Shown here: one piece after another, positions 1 to 9,233 of the stretch | How positions within the stretch are numbered: position 1 is the first letter of the stretch | How the letters are laid out: every line of letters begins with the position of its first letter | NCBI RefSeq assembly: GCF_036174265.1 | Contig: NZ_CP108055.1 | Location: 8,928,001 to 8,992,000, forward strand | Length of the DNA: 64,000 bases | Direction of reading: 5' to 3' | DNA from: Streptomyces sp. NBC_00285 | Lineage (GTDB): Bacteria; Actinomycetota; Actinomycetes; Streptomycetales; Streptomycetaceae | Made by a program: the position numbers and the translations under genes | The notes under the pieces: generated by a model | Database searches by the model: none | What the model saw: the letters and a program-made list of their open reading frames with translations, nothing else | Told to the model about the DNA's origin: nothing

Positions 1-1
1 C

Positions 2-1237
2 TTCTTCGTGGTGCGGGCCCTCGGTGAGCTGGTCCTCTACCGCCCCTCCTCGGGCTCCTTCGTGTCGTACGCGCGCGAGTTCCTCGGGGAGAAGGGCGCC
101 TACGTCGCCGGCTGGATGTACTTCCTGAACTGGTCGACGACCGGTATCGCCGACATCACCGCGATCGCGCTCTACACGCACTACTGGAGTCTGTTCACGG
201 ACATCCCCCAGTGGACGCTGGCCCTGGTCGCGCTGGCCGTCGTCCTCGCCGTGAACCTGATCTCGGTGAAGATCTTCGGCGAGATGGAGTTCTGGTTCGC
301 GATCATCAAGGTCGCCACACTCGTCGGCTTCATGCTGATCGGCATCTTCCTGCTGGCCACACAGCACGAAGTGGGCGGGGGCACACCCGGCCCCAGCGTG
401 ATCACCGACAACGGTGGCGTCCTGCCGCACGGCGCGATGCCCGTGGTCCTCGTCATGCAGGGCGTGATCTTCGCGTACGCCGCACTGGAGCTCGTCGGTG
501 TCGCGGCGGGCGAGACCGCGGAACCGGAAAAGGTCGTCCCGCGCGCGGTGAACTCGATCATGTGGCGCGTGGCCCTGTTCTACGTCGGGTCGGTCGTCCT
601 GCTGGCCCTGCTGCTCCCCGGCTCGGCCTACTCGGCCGACGAGAGCCCCTTCGTCACCGTCCTGTCGAAGATCGGCATCCCTGCGGCGGGCGACGTGATG
701 AACCTGGTGGTCCTGACGGCGGCGATGTCGTCCCTGAACTCGGGTCTCTACTCCACCGGCCGCATCCTGCGCTCCATGGCGACCGCCGGCTCGGCACCGA
801 GGTTCACCGCGCGCATGAACCGCAGTCAGGTTCCCTACGGCGGCATCCTGCTGACCTGCGCGGTCTGCGTCCTGGGTGTCGGTCTGAACTACCTCATGCC
901 GAGCCAGGCCTTCGAGATCGTGCTGAACATCGCCTCCCTCGGGGTCATCAGCACCTGGGTGATCATCATGGTCTGCCACCTGGTCTTCGTCCGCCGCGCC
1001 CGAGAGGGCCTGGTGGCCCGCCCCTCCTTCCGCCTGCCCTTCAGCCCGGCCACGGAGATCACCACGATCGTCTTCCTCCTGGCCTGCCTCGGCATGATGT
1101 GGAACGACGCGGAGGTCGGCCGCAGGACCCTGCTCCTGATCCCGGTGATCGCGGCGCTTCTGGTCGCGGGCTGGTTCGCCGTCCGCCACAGGGTCCAGAG
1201 CACGACGGACCGCGGCCCGACCGGCCGGACGCACTGA
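2..1237 (+). CDS. ansP: L-asparagine permease-like amino acid transporter (5' end outside window)
   Basis: APC-superfamily amino acid/proton symporter of the AAT family, an inner-membrane permease. The frame is open from base 2, so the N-terminus, including about the first two membrane helices, lies outside the window; 411 residues remain. The visible start ([14 protein letters not shown], then [19 protein letters not shown] and [12 protein letters not shown]) follows E. coli AnsP closely as I remember it, as do VFEIVLN-like and [13 protein letters not shown] stretches later on. About ten hydrophobic helices are visible. Substrate preference for asparagine is inferred from this resemblance; another amino acid is possible. 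A macro-domain gene follows 39 nt downstream on the same strand with no obvious functional link. Confidence 0.8.
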   Translation, partial: FFVVRALGELVLYRPSSGSFVSYAREFLGEKGAYVAGWMYFLNWSTTGIADITAIALYTHYWSLFTDIPQWTLALVALAVVLAVNLISVKIFGEMEFWFAIIKVATLVGFMLIGIFLLATQHEVGGGTPGPSVITDNGGVLPHGAMPVVLVMQGVIFAYAALELVGVAAGETAEPEKVVPRAVNSIMWRVALFYVGSVVLLALLLPGSAYSADESPFVTVLSKIGIPAAGDVMNLVVLTAAMSSLNSGLYSTGRILRSMATAGSAPRFTARMNRSQVPYGGILLTCAVCVLGVGLNYLMPSQAFEIVLNIASLGVISTWVIIMVCHLVFVRRAREGLVARPSFRLPFSPATEITTIVFLLACLGMMWNDAEVGRRTLLLIPVIAALLVAGWFAVRHRVQSTTDRGPTGRTH

Positions 1238-1276
1238 GCTGGAGCTGTTGTCAGTGGTGGCGTCTACGGTGGCGTC

Positions 1277-1765
1277 ATGGGGGAGATCGCGTACATCCGA
1301 GGAGACGCCACCACCCCGTCCGTGAAGGGCGTCAAGCTGATCGCGCATGTCTGCAACGACCTCGGGGGGTGGGGGAAGGGCTTCGTCGTCGCGCTGTCCC
1401 GCCGCTGGCCCGAGCCGGAGGCCGCCTACCGTTCCTGGCACCGGGGGCGCGCGTCCAGTGACTTCGGGCTGGGAGCGGTTCAGTTCGTGCAGGTCGAGCC
1501 CCACGTATGGGTGGCCAACATGGTCGGCCAGCGGGGCATGAGGACGGGCAGCAAAGGCGTCCCGGTGCGATACGAGGCGATCGACGAGGCACTGGGGCGG
1601 CTGGCAGACAAGGCCCTGGAGCTCGGCGCGTCCGTGCACATGCCCCGGATAGGGTGCGGGCTCGCCGGGGGAAAGTGGTCCCGTGTGGAGCCCCTGATCG
1701 TCGAGCGGCTGCTGAAGCGTGGCCTCTCGGTCACGGTCTACGACCACGGGGGAAGCGGGAGCTGA
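1277..1765 (+). CDS. Macro domain (ADP-ribose-binding) protein
   Basis: A 162-residue stand-alone macro domain, a fold that binds ADP-ribose or its derivatives and often hydrolyses ADP-ribosyl esters. Visible marks are the N-terminal strand ending in GDAT (residues 9-12), the AHVCNDLGGWGKGF segment in the ADP-ribose loop (around 24-37) and the MPRIGCGLAGG phosphate-binding loop (about 122-132). The short length and the CND-GxWGxG pattern resemble the TARG1-type group of deacylating macro proteins. Whether it is catalytic cannot be decided from sequence alone. The start is the ATG at 1277; the upstream binding site is weak. The next reading frame downstream is a decayed DUF6766 remnant. Confidence 0.85.
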   Translation: MGEIAYIRGDATTPSVKGVKLIAHVCNDLGGWGKGFVVALSRRWPEPEAAYRSWHRGRASSDFGLGAVQFVQVEPHVWVANMVGQRGMRTGSKGVPVRYEAIDEALGRLADKALELGASVHMPRIGCGLAGGKWSRVEPLIVERLLKRGLSVTVYDHGGSGS

Positions 1766-1801
1766 CCGAGGGCCTCGACGCGCTCGTGCCGGGCGACGTG
1801 G

Positions 1802-2182
1802 TCCGACAGGGATCAGCGGGTGGGACGGTACGCCCACCGGGACTCCCCACGATGGGCCGGTGCCGGTGGACTGCGCCAGGCGCTCTGCTCCCACTCCCTC
1901 GGACTGGCCATGGGCACCCTGTTCGCCTTCTCCTGGCCGGCACAGTCGATCAGCGGCGTCGCCGCGTACAACGAGGAGCAACTCCGCCGGCTCCAGGCGC
2001 CCATGAGCTGGGGAAGCTACGTCGGTTCCGCGGACTTCTGGGGCCGGACCCTGCAGAACCGGCAGTCCGAACTCCTCGCCGTGGCCTCCATGGCCGTTCT
2101 CTCCGTGTACCTCAGACAGCGCGGCTCACCGGAGTCCAAGCCGGTCGGGGCGGCCCACACCTCGACGGGTGTCGAAGGACAG
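1802..2182 (+). pseudogene. Remnant of a DUF6766 membrane protein (C-terminal part only)
   Basis: In the frame of position 1820 the translation carries the second half of a DUF6766 protein: DQRVGRYAHRDSPRWAGAGG, then SHSLGLAMGTLFAFSWPAQS (a membrane helix), AAYNEEQL, SWGSYVGSADFW and AVASMAVLSVYLRQRGSPES. Family members are about 200 residues with two such repeats. Here the first repeat and start codon are absent: the homology begins about 35 nt after the macro-gene stop. The usual C-terminal stop after a GVEG-like end is also missing, so the frame reads on into the antisense of the M1 peptidase gene. I therefore call a truncated pseudogene. Family assignment is from memory of homologues. Confidence 0.6.
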
Positions 2183-2355
2183 GACCGCCCCAGGTCCCGG
2201 AAGCCGGGGCGTGCCGCGAAAGCCCCGCTTGCCGGGCGGCGCCGGGCTCGCCCCGACACACCCGACCCAGGGGCGGCCCTCCGCCCTGCGACCGCACCCG
2301 ACAGCCGCCGCCGGCCCAGCCCTACGGCCGGGCGACGCCACCTTCGAAACAGGCC

Positions 2356-3849
2356 CTACTCGGCGTGCACGCCGTCCGTCGCGGCGATCCTCTTCCACGA
2401 CTTCGGCTGCACAAGAGCCCCCGTGGCTCTGGCGATCGACGCGCCCCGCGCCGCCGGCGCCGCCGGCTTCGACGGCTGGAAGAGCCACGTGTCGAACAGC
2501 GCGCCCAGCGACTGCCCGGACACCTCCTCGGCGTATGTCCGGAAGTCGCCGACGGAGGCGTTGCCGTACGCGTGTTTCTGCGGCCAGCCCTTCAGGACCG
2601 CGAAGAACGCCTCGTCGCCGATCTCGTTCCGCAGCGCCTGCAGGGCCAGCGCGCCCCGGTCGTAGACGGCGATGTCGAACTGGTTCTCCGGCCCGGGGTC
2701 ACCCGGCTTCACGGTCCAGAACGTGTCGTCGGCCGGATGGGAGGCGTACACGTAGTCGGCGAGTTCCTGTGCCGTGCCCTCGCCCTCGTGCTCGGACCAC
2801 AGCCACTGCGCGTACCGGGCGAAGCCCTCGTTGACCCAGATGTCCTTCCAGCCCTGCACGGACACGAGGTCGCCGTACCACTGGTGGGCCAGCTCGTGCA
2901 CGATCAGGGAGGTGTTCGACCCGTTCGCGAACTGGCGCGGGCTGTAGAAGGGCCGGGTCTGGGTCTCCAGCGCGTACCCGGTGTTCGTATTCGGCACATA
3001 CCCGCCGAGCGCGTCGAAGGGATACGGCCCGAAGTACCCGCTCAGCCAGTCGGCGATCTCCCCGGTCCGCTCCACGCTGGCCCGCGCCGCCCCGTAGTTG
3101 GCGCCGAGGTCCTTGCTGTACGCGTTGACGACGGGAATCCCGCTGTCGGTCGTACCGGTGGTGAGGTCGAAGCGGCCGACGGCGAGGGTCGCCAGGTAGG
3201 TGGCCTGCGGCTTGGCGGAACGCCAGTTCCAGCGGGTCCAGCCGAGCCGTGAACTCGTCGACTGCAGCGTGCCGTTGGACAGGGCCTGGCTGCCGTCCGG
3301 AACCAGGACCGACACGTCGTAGGTGGCCTTGTCGAGCGGGTGGTCGTTGCTCGGGAACCACCACCAGGCCGACTCGGGCTCGTTCGCCCCGACCCCGCCG
3401 TCGGGGGTGCGGTGCCAACTGGTGAAACCGTACGCCTGCTTCGACGACGGGACCCCGCTGTAGCGCACGACGACACTGACGTCGGTGCCCTTCGCCAGCG
3501 GGGTCTTCGGTGTGATCTCCAGTTCATGCTCGCCCGAGGTGGTGAAGGACGCCTTCGACCCGTTGACCCGCACCTCGCTCACGTCGAGGAGAAAGTCCAG
3601 ATCGAAGCGGGACAGATCCTGCGTGGTGCGGGCCAGGAGGGTGGCCGTGCCCTCCAGTTCGTCCGTCGCGGGCTGGTACTTCAGCCGCAGGTCGTAGTGG
3701 GAGACGTCGTATCCGCCGTTGCCGTAGTCCGGGTAGTAGGGGTCGCCGATCCCTGGAGCGCCGGGGGAGAAGCTCGCCGCCGACGCCGGGATCGCCAGCA
3801 TCAGGGAGGCCGCCGCGAGTGCGCCCGGCGCGATGAGTCTGCGGTGCAC
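2356..3849 (-). CDS. Secreted M1-family zinc metallopeptidase
   Basis: Aminopeptidase-type gluzincin exported to the cell surface or medium. I place the start at the GTG at 3849 (497 aa) because a GGAG box lies 5 nt upstream and translation then begins directly with a signal peptide (VHRRLIAPGALAAAS, cleavage near PASA). The ORF is open further upstream to 3966, but that extension would bury the signal sequence. The N-terminal beta domain covers about residues 30-220. The zinc site HELAHQWYGD is at about 315-324 and the third ligand Glu in WVNEGFARY about 18 residues later. The classical GAMEN exopeptidase motif is not seen; GYALETQTR occupies its place, as in other actinobacterial secreted members. 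Transcribed divergently from the CocE-like peptidase gene. Confidence 0.9.
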   Translation of the reverse strand: MHRRLIAPGALAAASLMLAIPASAASFSPGAPGIGDPYYPDYGNGGYDVSHYDLRLKYQPATDELEGTATLLARTTQDLSRFDLDFLLDVSEVRVNGSKASFTTSGEHELEITPKTPLAKGTDVSVVVRYSGVPSSKQAYGFTSWHRTPDGGVGANEPESAWWWFPSNDHPLDKATYDVSVLVPDGSQALSNGTLQSTSSRLGWTRWNWRSAKPQATYLATLAVGRFDLTTGTTDSGIPVVNAYSKDLGANYGAARASVERTGEIADWLSGYFGPYPFDALGGYVPNTNTGYALETQTRPFYSPRQFANGSNTSLIVHELAHQWYGDLVSVQGWKDIWVNEGFARYAQWLWSEHEGEGTAQELADYVYASHPADDTFWTVKPGDPGPENQFDIAVYDRGALALQALRNEIGDEAFFAVLKGWPQKHAYGNASVGDFRTYAEEVSGQSLGALFDTWLFQPSKPAAPAARGASIARATGALVQPKSWKRIAATDGVHAE

Positions 3850-4010
3850 GAAAACTCCAAGTCGTGGGGGGACGAAGTCTGTTCGCAGCCTATTCACCAC
3901 CTGTGAGCTGGGTGTGTCCACGGCCACTCCTGTCACACGATCGCCATTCAGCCGTTCCGGTCGCAAGGGGCCCTCTTTTGCGCGGGAGTTGACCGCAGTA
4001 CCGTCCGCGC

Positions 4011-5993
4011 ATGTCGATACGCACGCGCTTCACGACCTGGAGACCGCTCGCGACAGCAGCCGCGGCCACCGCCGCCCTGCTGGTCACGTTCCTCGCACCC
4101 GCGACCGCACAGGCGCAGGAACAGGCGGCCCCGCGGCACACGCGGGAGAGCCAACCCGTCTACTCGTACGAGAACGCCGTCCGCGAGGCCGTCTGGGTGG
4201 ACACCCGGCTCGACGGCGACGGTGACGGAAAGACCGACCGCGTGGCCGTCGACATCGTCCGGCCCCGCGAACCCGCCCAGCAGGGCCGCAAGGTCCCGGT
4301 CATCATGGACGCCAGCCCGTACTACTCCTGCTGCGGACGCGGCAACGAGAGCCAGCTGAAGACGTACGACGCCAACGGCAAAGTCGTCCAGATGCCGCTG
4401 TTCTACGACAACTACTTCGTGCCCCGCGGCTACGCCTTCGTCGGCGTCGACCTCGCCGGCACCAACCGCTCCGACGGCTGCGTGGACGTCGGCGGCCGCT
4501 CCGACATCCAGTCCGCCAAAGCAGTGGTCGACTGGCTGAACGGCCGAGCCACCGCCTACACGACCCGAACGGGCACCGCGAAGACCAAAGCCACCTGGAC
4601 CAACGGCAGAACCGGCATGATCGGCAAGAGCTGGGACGGCACCATCGCCAACGGCGTCGCCGCCACCGGAGTCGAGGGCCTGAAGACCATCGTCCCGATC
4701 AGCGCCATCTCCACCTGGTACGACTACTTCTTCTCCCGGGGCGCCCCGCTCTACGACTCCGGCCCCGACTGGCTCTCCGACTACGTCGACAGCCCCGACG
4801 CCCGCACCAAGTGTGCCGCCGTCCAGCAGAAGCTCGTCGACCAGGCGCCCCGCACCGGTGACCGGACCCCGCTGTGGGCCGAACGCGACTACGTGAAGGA
4901 CGCGCACAAGGTCAGAGCCAGCGTCTTCCTGGTCCACGGCATGCAGGACCTCAACGTCCGTCTCCAGCACCTCGGCCCGTGGTGGGACGCCCTCGCGAAG
5001 AACGGCGTCGAGCGCAAGATCTGGCTCTCCCAGACCGGCCACGTCGACCCCTTCGACTTCCGCCGCGCGCAATGGGTCGACACCCTGCACCGCTGGTTCG
5101 ACCACGAACTCCTCGGCTACGACAACGGCGTCGACCGCGAGCCGATGGCCGACATCGAGCGCCACCCCGACCAGTGGGTCACCTCGAAGAGCTGGCCCCC
5201 GCGCGGAACCTCCACGACGACGCTCCGCCCCGCGAAGGGCGCACAGCCCGGCGTCGGAACCCTCGGCCTCATCAAGGCCGCGGGCGCCGAGACCTTCACC
5301 GACGACCCGGCGCTCAGCGAGACCGATTGGGCCGCCCGGATCGACACAGGGACACCCGACAAGGCGGGCTTCACCACCGGCACCCTCACCAGGGACCTGC
5401 GTCTGTCCGGCTCCTCCAAGGTCACCGTGAGGGCGACACCGACCACCACCACGGCCCATCTCTCCGCCGTCCTCGTGGACCTCGGCCCCGACACGATCCG
5501 CGACTACGCGGCCGCGGGCGAAGGCATCACGACGCTCGCCGACCGCACCTGCTGGGGCGCCGGCACGACGGGTGACAGTGCCTGCTTCAAGGCGACCCGG
5601 GCGAAGACCACCGCCGTCGACTACACCGTCGTCAGCCGCGGCTGGGCCGACCTCGGCACCTACGCCGACCCCGGGAAGGGCGTCCCGCTCACACCCGGCA
5701 AGGCCTACACGATCACCCTCGACCTGGGCGCCACGGACCACGTCGTCCCGGCGGGCCACCGCCTCGCCCTGATCGTCGCGGGCACCGACAAGGACCTCAT
5801 CGACCCGCCGTCCACCAGGCCCACCCTCACGATCGACCTGTCCCACACCTCGGCACGGGTCCCGCTGGTCGGCGGCGCGGCCGCCTTCGCGCACGCCACG
5901 AAGGGCGCCAGGACCGTCGTACCGGACGCGGCCACGGCCCTCGACGGCGTCCGCGCCCCGCGCCCCGCCCACCGCGTCCCGGAGGGCCGATGA
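4011..5993 (+). CDS. Secreted Xaa-Pro dipeptidyl-peptidase (CocE/NonD, S15-like)
   Basis: Alpha/beta hydrolase of the CocE/NonD-S15 group that removes Xaa-Pro dipeptides or hydrolyses related esters outside the cell. The 660-residue product has a clear signal peptide (basic MSIRTRFTTWR, hydrophobic AAAATAALLVTFLA, cleavage near AQA). The catalytic Ser is in GKSWDG (about 206), the Asp in VHGMQDLN (about 313) and the His in QTGHVDPF (about 343). A C-terminal beta-sandwich domain (about 400-640) is typical of the family. The annotation as peptidase rather than esterase rests on overall resemblance to secreted Streptomyces X-Pro peptidases. It diverges from the M1 peptidase gene, so both could take part in extracellular peptide breakdown. 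Confidence 0.88.
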   Translation: MSIRTRFTTWRPLATAAAATAALLVTFLAPATAQAQEQAAPRHTRESQPVYSYENAVREAVWVDTRLDGDGDGKTDRVAVDIVRPREPAQQGRKVPVIMDASPYYSCCGRGNESQLKTYDANGKVVQMPLFYDNYFVPRGYAFVGVDLAGTNRSDGCVDVGGRSDIQSAKAVVDWLNGRATAYTTRTGTAKTKATWTNGRTGMIGKSWDGTIANGVAATGVEGLKTIVPISAISTWYDYFFSRGAPLYDSGPDWLSDYVDSPDARTKCAAVQQKLVDQAPRTGDRTPLWAERDYVKDAHKVRASVFLVHGMQDLNVRLQHLGPWWDALAKNGVERKIWLSQTGHVDPFDFRRAQWVDTLHRWFDHELLGYDNGVDREPMADIERHPDQWVTSKSWPPRGTSTTTLRPAKGAQPGVGTLGLIKAAGAETFTDDPALSETDWAARIDTGTPDKAGFTTGTLTRDLRLSGSSKVTVRATPTTTTAHLSAVLVDLGPDTIRDYAAAGEGITTLADRTCWGAGTTGDSACFKATRAKTTAVDYTVVSRGWADLGTYADPGKGVPLTPGKAYTITLDLGATDHVVPAGHRLALIVAGTDKDLIDPPSTRPTLTIDLSHTSARVPLVGGAAAFAHATKGARTVVPDAATALDGVRAPRPAHRVPEGR

Positions 5994-6182
5994 CGATCCG
6001 AACCGTCACCGTGAGCGCCCTGCTCCTCGACGAACGCGTCCATTACCACCTCACGGCCGGGAAACCGGTCGGGAAGGCCGACACCGGCTGCTGAATCGGT
6101 GGAGATCTGCGGTACCTGTGGTAGGTCCTGGGGAAATGTGTGAAACCCGGCGTATCCACCGCTCCAGGGGAAGGTGCCGCAG

Positions 6183-7883
6183 ATGACTGAAGACCTGAAG
6201 AAGAGAGGTGGCCGAGCAGGGCCCGCGGGCCTTCTCGGCCACCAGACCGACCAGGTGGTGTTCGGCGTCACCGCCGCCATCACCGTGGCCTTCGTGATCT
6301 GGGGGTGGGCGGGGACGGACTCCCTGGAGGACGTCTCCACCACCATGCTCGGCGGACTGATCCACAACGGCGGCTGGGCCTTCATCCTGGCCGCCTCGAG
6401 TTTCGTGGTCTTCGCCCTGTGGCTCGCGATGAGCCGCTACGGCCGCATCCACCTCGGTGCCGAGGGCGAGGAACCCGAGTTCAAGACGGTGTCCTGGGTC
6501 GCCATGATGTTCAGCGCCGGCATGGGCATCGGCCTGATGTTCTACGGCGTCAGCGAGCCGCTCGCGCACTACACCACCCCGCCCCCGGGTACGAACCCGC
6601 CCAGCTCCGGCGATCGCATGGAGACGGCGATGGCCACCACCCTCTTCCACTGGGCGCTGCACCCCTGGGCGATCTACGCGGTGGTCGGCCTCGCCATCGC
6701 CTACAGCACCTTCCGCAAGCGCCGGCGTCAGACCATCAGTGCCGTCTTCACCCCGCTCATCGGGGAGAAGCACGCGAACGGCACCGCCGGACGGGTCATC
6801 GACATCCTCGCGATCATCGCCACCGTCTTCGGCTCCGCCGCCTCCCTGGGCCTCGGCGCCCTCCAGATCGGCTCCGGCTTCCGGGAACTGGACTGGATGG
6901 ACGACGTCAGCACCGGGCTGCTCGTCACGATCATCGCCGTGCTGACCCTGGCCTTCGTGCTCTCGGCGGTCTCCGGCATCGAGCGGGGCATCCAGTGGCT
7001 GTCCAACACCAACATGGTGCTGGCCCTGATCCTCGCCGTCTTCGTGTTCATCGCGGGCCCCACGATCATCGTCCTGGACCTGCTGCCCACCTCCGTCTTC
7101 TCCTACCTCGGCGACCTGCCCCAGCTCGCCGGCCGCACGGAAGCCAGCGGCGGCAAGGGCGTCGCGGACTGGCTCGGCAGCTGGACCGTCTTCTACTGGG
7201 CCTGGTGGATCTCCTGGACGCCCTTCGTCGGCATGTTCATCGCCCGCATCAGCCGCGGCCGCACGATCCGGCAGTTCGTCGGCGGCGTCATCCTCGTGCC
7301 CAGCACGGTCAGCCTCGTCTGGTTCGCGATCTTCGGCGGTACGGCCATGAAGCTGAAGGAGGGCGGTGCGCTCGGCGGCGAGAACACCCCTGAGGGTCAA
7401 CTCTTCGGCGTGCTCCAGGAGTTCCCCTTCGCCACCGCCACCAGCCTGCTCGTCATGATCCTGGTCGGCATCTTCTTCGTGTCCGGCGCCGACGCCGCGT
7501 CCATCGTGATGGGCACGCTGTCCCAGCGGGGCGCACTGGAACCCGGCCGTTTCGTCGTCGTGTTCTGGGGTGTGGTCACCGGAGCCGTCGCCGCCATCAT
7601 GCTGCTCGTCGGCAGCGGCCAGGGCGACGCGCTCACCGGCCTGCAGAACCTCACGATCCTGGCCGCCGCGCCCTTCGTCCTCGTGATGATCGGCATGTGC
7701 GTCGCCCTCATGCGCGACCTGCGCCGGGACCCGGTCATCGTGCGCGGCGCGATGGGCTCCGAGGCCGTCGAACTCGCCGTGATCGAGGGCCACAAGAAGT
7801 ACGACGGCGACTTCGAGATCAAGGTCGGCCCGGGCGCCGGCACGGACACCGAGGGCGACCCGCTGGGCCACGACCACGCCTGA
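6183..7883 (+). CDS. BCCT-family betaine/carnitine/choline transporter
   Basis: Trimeric inner-membrane symporter for quaternary ammonium compounds, usually serving osmoprotectant uptake. The 566-residue protein has about 12 hydrophobic helices. Family marks are the glycine stretch MGIGLMFYGVSEP (about residues 115-128) in the helix lining the binding site, and the tryptophan-rich signature FYWAWWISWTPFVGMF followed by ISRGRTIRQF (about 335-365). I choose the ATG at 6183, which follows an AGGGGAAGG box; an in-frame GTG at 6174 lies inside that box. The C-terminal tail from about 515 is hydrophilic and acidic (ending DPLGHDHA), a region that in related osmosensing transporters regulates activity. 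Substrate cannot be fixed from sequence. Confidence 0.93.
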   Translation: MTEDLKKRGGRAGPAGLLGHQTDQVVFGVTAAITVAFVIWGWAGTDSLEDVSTTMLGGLIHNGGWAFILAASSFVVFALWLAMSRYGRIHLGAEGEEPEFKTVSWVAMMFSAGMGIGLMFYGVSEPLAHYTTPPPGTNPPSSGDRMETAMATTLFHWALHPWAIYAVVGLAIAYSTFRKRRRQTISAVFTPLIGEKHANGTAGRVIDILAIIATVFGSAASLGLGALQIGSGFRELDWMDDVSTGLLVTIIAVLTLAFVLSAVSGIERGIQWLSNTNMVLALILAVFVFIAGPTIIVLDLLPTSVFSYLGDLPQLAGRTEASGGKGVADWLGSWTVFYWAWWISWTPFVGMFIARISRGRTIRQFVGGVILVPSTVSLVWFAIFGGTAMKLKEGGALGGENTPEGQLFGVLQEFPFATATSLLVMILVGIFFVSGADAASIVMGTLSQRGALEPGRFVVVFWGVVTGAVAAIMLLVGSGQGDALTGLQNLTILAAAPFVLVMIGMCVALMRDLRRDPVIVRGAMGSEAVELAVIEGHKKYDGDFEIKVGPGAGTDTEGDPLGHDHA

Positions 7884-8153
7884 CCTGGGCGCATGGGCGG
7901 GGGCGCGGTGGGCCCGGTCGCCTCGTCCAGGCCCGCCGTGCCCCGTACCCCTTCGACCGTGCGTACGCCGGTGGCACCGCCCCACGCGGCCGCTCCTCCC
8001 GGCTTTCGATGAGCGGCCGGGGCGCCCACACGCGCGGACGGCCGGGCCCCGGACCACCACGAGCCCGCCGCCCGGCACACCGTTCGCGCGGGGCCCTTAA
8101 CGGAATGACTCATGCCGTGATCGGACCGCCCCGGAGCCGGGAATACTCACAGC

Positions 8154-9185
8154 ATGTCTGCCGCCTACGCCACCTTCGGCCTGGCACCGGCGATGCGTGC
8201 CGGTGAAGTCCTCGCCAACGGTGACTTCCAGATTCACCGGGACTTCGTGGACTTCATCGTCGACGGCCGCCCGCTCCTCTTCCAGCTCTCCGATCTCGAC
8301 GCCGTCTCCCCCCTGGCCTCCGACGTCCCACCCGCGATCTTCACCGCCCAGGTCCGCAGCCTCCTGGGCGAGACGGACGCCCCGCTTCCGGGCGGCCGTT
8401 ACGTCATCTACGGCTGCCCCGAGTGCGAGGACCTGGCCTGCGGTGCCGTCACCGCCGTCATCGAGCGGGAGGGCGACGACTTCATCTGGCGGGAGTTCGC
8501 CTGGCAGACGGAGGAGGCCGCGGACCTCCAGCTCAACGGCTACCACGGCATCGGGCCCTTCCGCTTCCGGGGCGACGAGTACCGGGCCGCCCTGGACTCC
8601 CTCCTCCCGGACGAGGGCGGCGCGTCCCCGGGAGCCCGCCGACGCGTCCTGCTGATCGGCGCCCGCGTCGCCGTCCTCGCCAAACTGGCCGCCGCGCTGC
8701 GCACCATCGGCATCGGCGCCGACATCACCCACGGGGTGGTCGACGTCCCCGCCGACGAACTGCGCGGCTACGGTGCCGTCGCCTTCGGCCGCGCGGTCCC
8801 CGAGGAGGAACGTGCCGCCGTACGCCGCTCCTTCCACCACGCGGGCGTCGACGTGGCCTACGTCGACGGCCTCGCCCCGATCATTCCGCTCCTCGTGGCC
8901 CAGATAGAGCACGCCCTGGACCGCAGCCCGGTCGAACAGCGCCGTCTGACCCACCTGGTGGCCGCCGACGGCGAGGCGGGCGTCGAGGTCACCTCACCGT
9001 GCCGGGTGCGCCTGACCGCGTACCGCCTCGACCGGCTCTACCGCACCCACGCCCACGAGGTCTTCGACGGTCACCTGGCGGCGGGCCGGCACCGGATCCC
9101 GCTGGACGCCAGAGCGGTCAGGGGGCAGTCGTTCGTGGTGGCCCGGACCTCGGGAAGTGTCCTGGTGGAGGCGATGGCACGCTGA
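8154..9185 (+). CDS. Conserved actinobacterial protein, possible oxidoreductase
   Basis: A 343-residue protein of a family common in Streptomyces and often labelled 'oxidoreductase' without experimental support. I can see no classical Rossmann signature. A CPECEDLACGAV stretch (around residues 87-98) resembles a zinc- or thiol-type Cys cluster, and a hydrophobic strand plus basic loop (RRRVLLIGARVAVLAKL, about 162-178) begins the second half. No signal peptide or membrane helix, so it should be cytoplasmic. The start ATG at 8154 has only a poor ribosome binding site (GGGAAT upstream). The ABC-F gene begins 48 nt downstream on the same strand. Function unknown. Confidence 0.75.
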   Translation: MSAAYATFGLAPAMRAGEVLANGDFQIHRDFVDFIVDGRPLLFQLSDLDAVSPLASDVPPAIFTAQVRSLLGETDAPLPGGRYVIYGCPECEDLACGAVTAVIEREGDDFIWREFAWQTEEAADLQLNGYHGIGPFRFRGDEYRAALDSLLPDEGGASPGARRRVLLIGARVAVLAKLAAALRTIGIGADITHGVVDVPADELRGYGAVAFGRAVPEEERAAVRRSFHHAGVDVAYVDGLAPIIPLLVAQIEHALDRSPVEQRRLTHLVAADGEAGVEVTSPCRVRLTAYRLDRLYRTHAHEVFDGHLAAGRHRIPLDARAVRGQSFVVARTSGSVLVEAMAR

Positions 9186-9233
9186 AGTGCGGAGCGCCGG
9201 GCATCCGCTTGGGCCGTTAGGATCGACGGTCTG

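Noticed and set aside
5990..6094. 34-codon frame starting at an ATGA overlap with the CocE-like gene's stop (MTIRTVTVSALLLDE-)
   Set aside because: The overlap looks like coupling, but there is no separate ribosome binding site, no recognisable motif and the length is close to chance. It could be a truncated gene remnant.
6051..8078. 675-codon minus-strand frame opposite the BCCT transporter gene
   Set aside because: Same antisense artefact: low-complexity His/Asp/Gly/Glu-rich product, no ribosome binding site, no recognisable motif.
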